A stretch of DNA of 16,314 bases from an uncultured Mailhella sp. (GTDB taxonomy: Bacteria > Desulfobacterota > Desulfovibrionia > Desulfovibrionales > Desulfovibrionaceae), in the NCBI GenBank assembly GCA_905192935.1, contig CAJJMX010000015.1, positions 1-16,314 of the forward strand, in the 5' to 3' direction. Within the stretch, counting starts at the first letter, position 1. Each line of letters starts with the position of its first letter. The notes under the pieces are model-generated. The model made no database searches, was not told where the DNA came from, and was given only the letters and a program-made list of their open reading frames with translations. Shown piece after piece: positions 14,863 through 16,314 of this stretch. The translations under genes and the position numbers were made by a program.

Positions 14863-14891
14863 ATTATTGCCTTGCCGGGCGCTGAAATCAA
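14863..14891 (-). promoter_or_regulatory. Candidate sigma70 promoter of the antitoxin-like gene
   Basis: On the minus strand TTGATT (complement of 14886-14891) is followed by exactly 17 bases and AATAAT (complement of 14863-14868), matching four and five of six consensus positions. A 5-bp inverted repeat GCGCT (14879-14883) and AGCGC (14891-14895) brackets the -35 box. The start codon is about 48 bases downstream of the -10. Confidence 0.6.
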
Positions 14892-14895
14892 GCGC

Positions 14896-14924
14896 TTGCC
14901 GCATGAGAGGGCATTTCCTATGCT
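14896..14924 (+). promoter_or_regulatory. Candidate promoter of the YspA-like gene
   Basis: TTGCCG (14896-14901), a 17-base spacer and TATGCT (14919-14924) make a moderate sigma70 match, four of six in each box. The transcript would begin near 14931, exactly where the leader hairpins start. It is back to back with the minus-strand promoter, five bases apart. Confidence 0.4.
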
Positions 14925-14930
14925 GTCTTT

Positions 14931-14973
14931 TGCCGGAGTTTTTTCCGGCATGCGTTCCTTCTGGAAAAAACTC
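14931..14973 (+). promoter_or_regulatory. Leader with two mutually exclusive hairpins
   Basis: Stem one is TGCCGGA (14931-14937) with TCCGGCA (14944-14950), 7 bp. Stem two is GAGTTTTTTCC (14936-14946) with GGAAAAAACTC (14963-14973), 11 bp. They share bases 14936-14937 and 14944-14946, so only one can form. The second ends directly before the GGGGTGA ribosome-site region. This looks like a switch, though no ligand or known riboswitch class is recognised. Confidence 0.5.
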
Positions 14974-14984
14974 GCGGGGTGAGC

Positions 14985-15416
14985 ATGAAGCTGGCGGTTG
15001 TGGGTTCCCGGGATTTCAATGATTATGCATGGCTTGAGCAGTGTCTTTCGTCCGTGGTGCGCGATGAGAACATAGAGGCCGTCGTTTCCGGCGGAGCCCG
15101 CGGCGCGGACGCGCTGGCGGAACGCTTCGCCGAAGCTCACGGCATTCCTCTCATCGTGGTCCCGGCCGACTGGAAGAAGTTCGGCAGAAGCGCCGGGCCC
15201 AGACGCAATACGGAAATAGTGCGTCTGGCCGACGTCGTGGTCGCGTTCTGGGACGGCTCTTCCCGCGGCACGCGGGACACGCTCACGCAGGCCCGTCAGT
15301 TCGGCAGGCGCGTGATGATCTTTCCCTGCCGTTCCGCGCAGGCGACGGGCGTCTCTCCGGCCTGCGGCCACTCCCGCACGGGCAGCTCCTCCGAGAGCAC
15401 GTCGAAGAAGGGATGA
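14985..15416 (+). CDS. YspA/DUF2493 family protein (SLOG-type fold)
   Basis: The 143-residue protein starts MKLAVVGSRDF, the hallmark of DUF2493/YspA proteins, which belong to the SLOG superfamily of Rossmann-like nucleotide-binding proteins. SGGARGAD (35-42), PADWKKFGRSAGPRRN (60-75) and FWDGSSRGT (88-96) complete the pattern. SLOG members are proposed to bind or process nucleotides or ADP-ribose derivatives; the role of this one is unknown. The core ends at about FGRRVMIFPC (106-115); the last 28 residues are Ser/Thr/Gly-rich and look unselected. I used ATG 14985; a GTG at 14979 in the same frame would add two residues. Its last 121 bases overlap the end of the convergent helicase gene. Confidence 0.85.
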   Translation: MKLAVVGSRDFNDYAWLEQCLSSVVRDENIEAVVSGGARGADALAERFAEAHGIPLIVVPADWKKFGRSAGPRRNTEIVRLADVVVAFWDGSSRGTRDTLTQARQFGRRVMIFPCRSAQATGVSPACGHSRTGSSSESTSKKG

Positions 15417-16314
15417 CGGCTCCAGTCGCGCATGCTGCCTATGACGTAGATGAGGGCGCGGGCGCGGGTGAGCGCCACGTTCAGGATGTTCGGCGTGCGC
15501 GAGGCCCACTGACGGCTGCCCCATCCCGCCTGACCGGGCGCGGAGCCGAGCACGAGAAACACGATGTCCGCTTCCCGGCCCTGAAAGGTGTGTATGGTGC
15601 CCGAGCGCACGCGCTCTTCGGGAATGTGCATCTCGTGCAGCAGGACGCGGCAGTGCCGGGCCACCTTGCGGAAGGGCGAGATGACGAAGACCGCGGCTTC
15701 CCGGCTTCCGCTGCCTTCTTCCACTTCGGGCCGATCTTCGAGCATGCGCAGAAGACATGAGCGCAGACAGGCCAGTTCGTCCGGCACGAGCTGCGCGTCC
15801 GCCATCCTGCCGTTCACGGAAAACCAGCAGCTTGCCCCGAGAGGCGAGTGCACGACCGGAAATACGGTCCTGGCCTGCACCATCTGATGGTCGTAGGCGA
15901 TGCGGTTGGCTATGCCGAACATGGGTTCGGCGCAGCGGTAGTGCGCGCGCAGAGGATAGCCCGTCCATATCCGCCGTCCCGAGCTTTCCATCCATGTGCC
16001 GAGACGGGAGCTTCTGTCGGCCAGCGTCTGGGCCGACTGCGCGGACAAGGACCAGTCCTCAAGATCGAGCCTGCCGTCCTCTATCCTTGCGCGCAGCGTA
16101 TCGAGAAGCGGACGGGGCTGAGGCACCACGGGCTCGATCTGCTGCGGGTCGCCGATGACGGCCGCCCGCGCCGCGCGCCACAGCGCCCCGGCCGCGCTCT
16201 GCGGCGCGGCCTGTCCGGCCTCGTCCAGAAAGACGCGGTCGAGAGAACCCTGTCCCATGCCGGAAAAAAGACGGCTGAACGAGGCCAGCGTGGACGACAC
16301 CACCGGCACCACGA
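15296..16314 (-). CDS. Superfamily 1 (Upf1-like/AAA_12) helicase, C-terminal part
   Basis: The reading frame is open to the right edge, so the N-terminal part with the Walker A site is missing; about 338 C-terminal residues are present. In order these show motif II VFLDEAGQAAP, motif III GDPQQIEPVV, the HYRCAEPMFGIANRIAYDHQ segment (motif IV region), VRSGTIHTFQGREADIV (motif V) and NILNVALTRARALIYVIGS (motif VI), followed by the usual end HPFFDVLSEELPVREW. This is the layout of Upf1-like superfamily 1B helicases that unwind DNA or RNA with ATP. Thirty or so further residues run past this into the 3' end of the convergent YspA-like gene. Whether it carries extra nuclease or sensor domains cannot be seen from here. 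Confidence 0.9.
   Translation of the reverse strand, partial: VVPVVSSTLASFSRLFSGMGQGSLDRVFLDEAGQAAPQSAAGALWRAARAAVIGDPQQIEPVVPQPRPLLDTLRARIEDGRLDLEDWSLSAQSAQTLADRSSRLGTWMESSGRRIWTGYPLRAHYRCAEPMFGIANRIAYDHQMVQARTVFPVVHSPLGASCWFSVNGRMADAQLVPDELACLRSCLLRMLEDRPEVEEGSGSREAAVFVISPFRKVARHCRVLLHEMHIPEERVRSGTIHTFQGREADIVFLVLGSAPGQAGWGSRQWASRTPNILNVALTRARALIYVIGSMRDWSRHPFFDVLSEELPVREWPQAGETPVACAERQGKIITRLPN

Noticed and set aside
14920..14982. 20-codon open frame (starting MLSFAGVFSG) ending two bases before the YspA-like start
   Set aside because: It has a possible AGAGGG site and could be a leader peptide, but the best promoter places the transcript start after its ATG, and it has no run of regulatory codons. 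The overlapping hairpins explain the sequence better.
1..16314. CRISPR array, tRNA or rRNA genes, insertion sequences, prophage
   Set aside because: No regularly spaced repeats, cloverleaf-like sequences, terminal inverted repeats or transposase or integrase motifs were seen on either strand.

Overview
The window is a GC-rich (about 60-65%) stretch of bacterial chromosome with close-packed genes, many of them coding for Asp/Glu/Arg/Ala-rich proteins. The gene set and the style of the proteins (separate glyQ/glyS, Fur next to YjbQ, AzlCD, Cfa, a CRP/FNR regulator beside a flavodoxin) fit a member of the Desulfobacterota, most likely a gut-type Desulfovibrionaceae (Desulfovibrio, Bilophila or Mailhella-like). 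That placement is inference from general resemblance, not from a marker gene. I see no transposase, integrase, phage gene, tRNA, rRNA or CRISPR array. Codon use looks uniform, so this reads as core chromosome with a few accessory genes.

Layout, left to right. Positions 1-2655 carry translation genes on the plus strand: the tail of glyQ, glyS, then rpsT with its own promoter and a strong terminator. A 550-base stretch without a convincing gene follows. Next is a CRP/FNR-type regulator with a small flavodoxin one base after its stop. A second structured non-coding stretch of 373 bases leads into uvrB. After uvrB come azlC and azlD (overlapping, a branched-chain amino acid exporter) and a type A chloramphenicol-type acetyltransferase.

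From 8899 to 11331 on the minus strand lies one long membrane protein that appears to fuse three families usually found as neighbours (DUF2157, DUF4401 and GDYXXLXY). It is divergent from cfa (cyclopropane fatty acid synthase). cfa converges on a minus-strand fur-yjbQ pair, with a bidirectional terminator between. Upstream of fur on the same strand is a 318-residue protein with an N-terminal RelB/DinJ-like ribbon-helix-helix segment, an acidic linker and an unrecognised C-terminal domain. Its promoter region carries a good candidate operator. Divergent from it is a YspA/DUF2493 (SLOG-type) gene with a leader that can form two competing hairpins. The 3' end of that gene overlaps, tail to tail, the last 121 bases of a superfamily 1 helicase gene that runs off the right edge.

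No single complete new system is evident. The least ordinary part is 13757-16314: the antitoxin-like fusion without a toxin, its palindromic promoter, the leader-controlled SLOG-type protein, and the convergently overlapping helicase. The three-domain membrane fusion is the other item worth following up.
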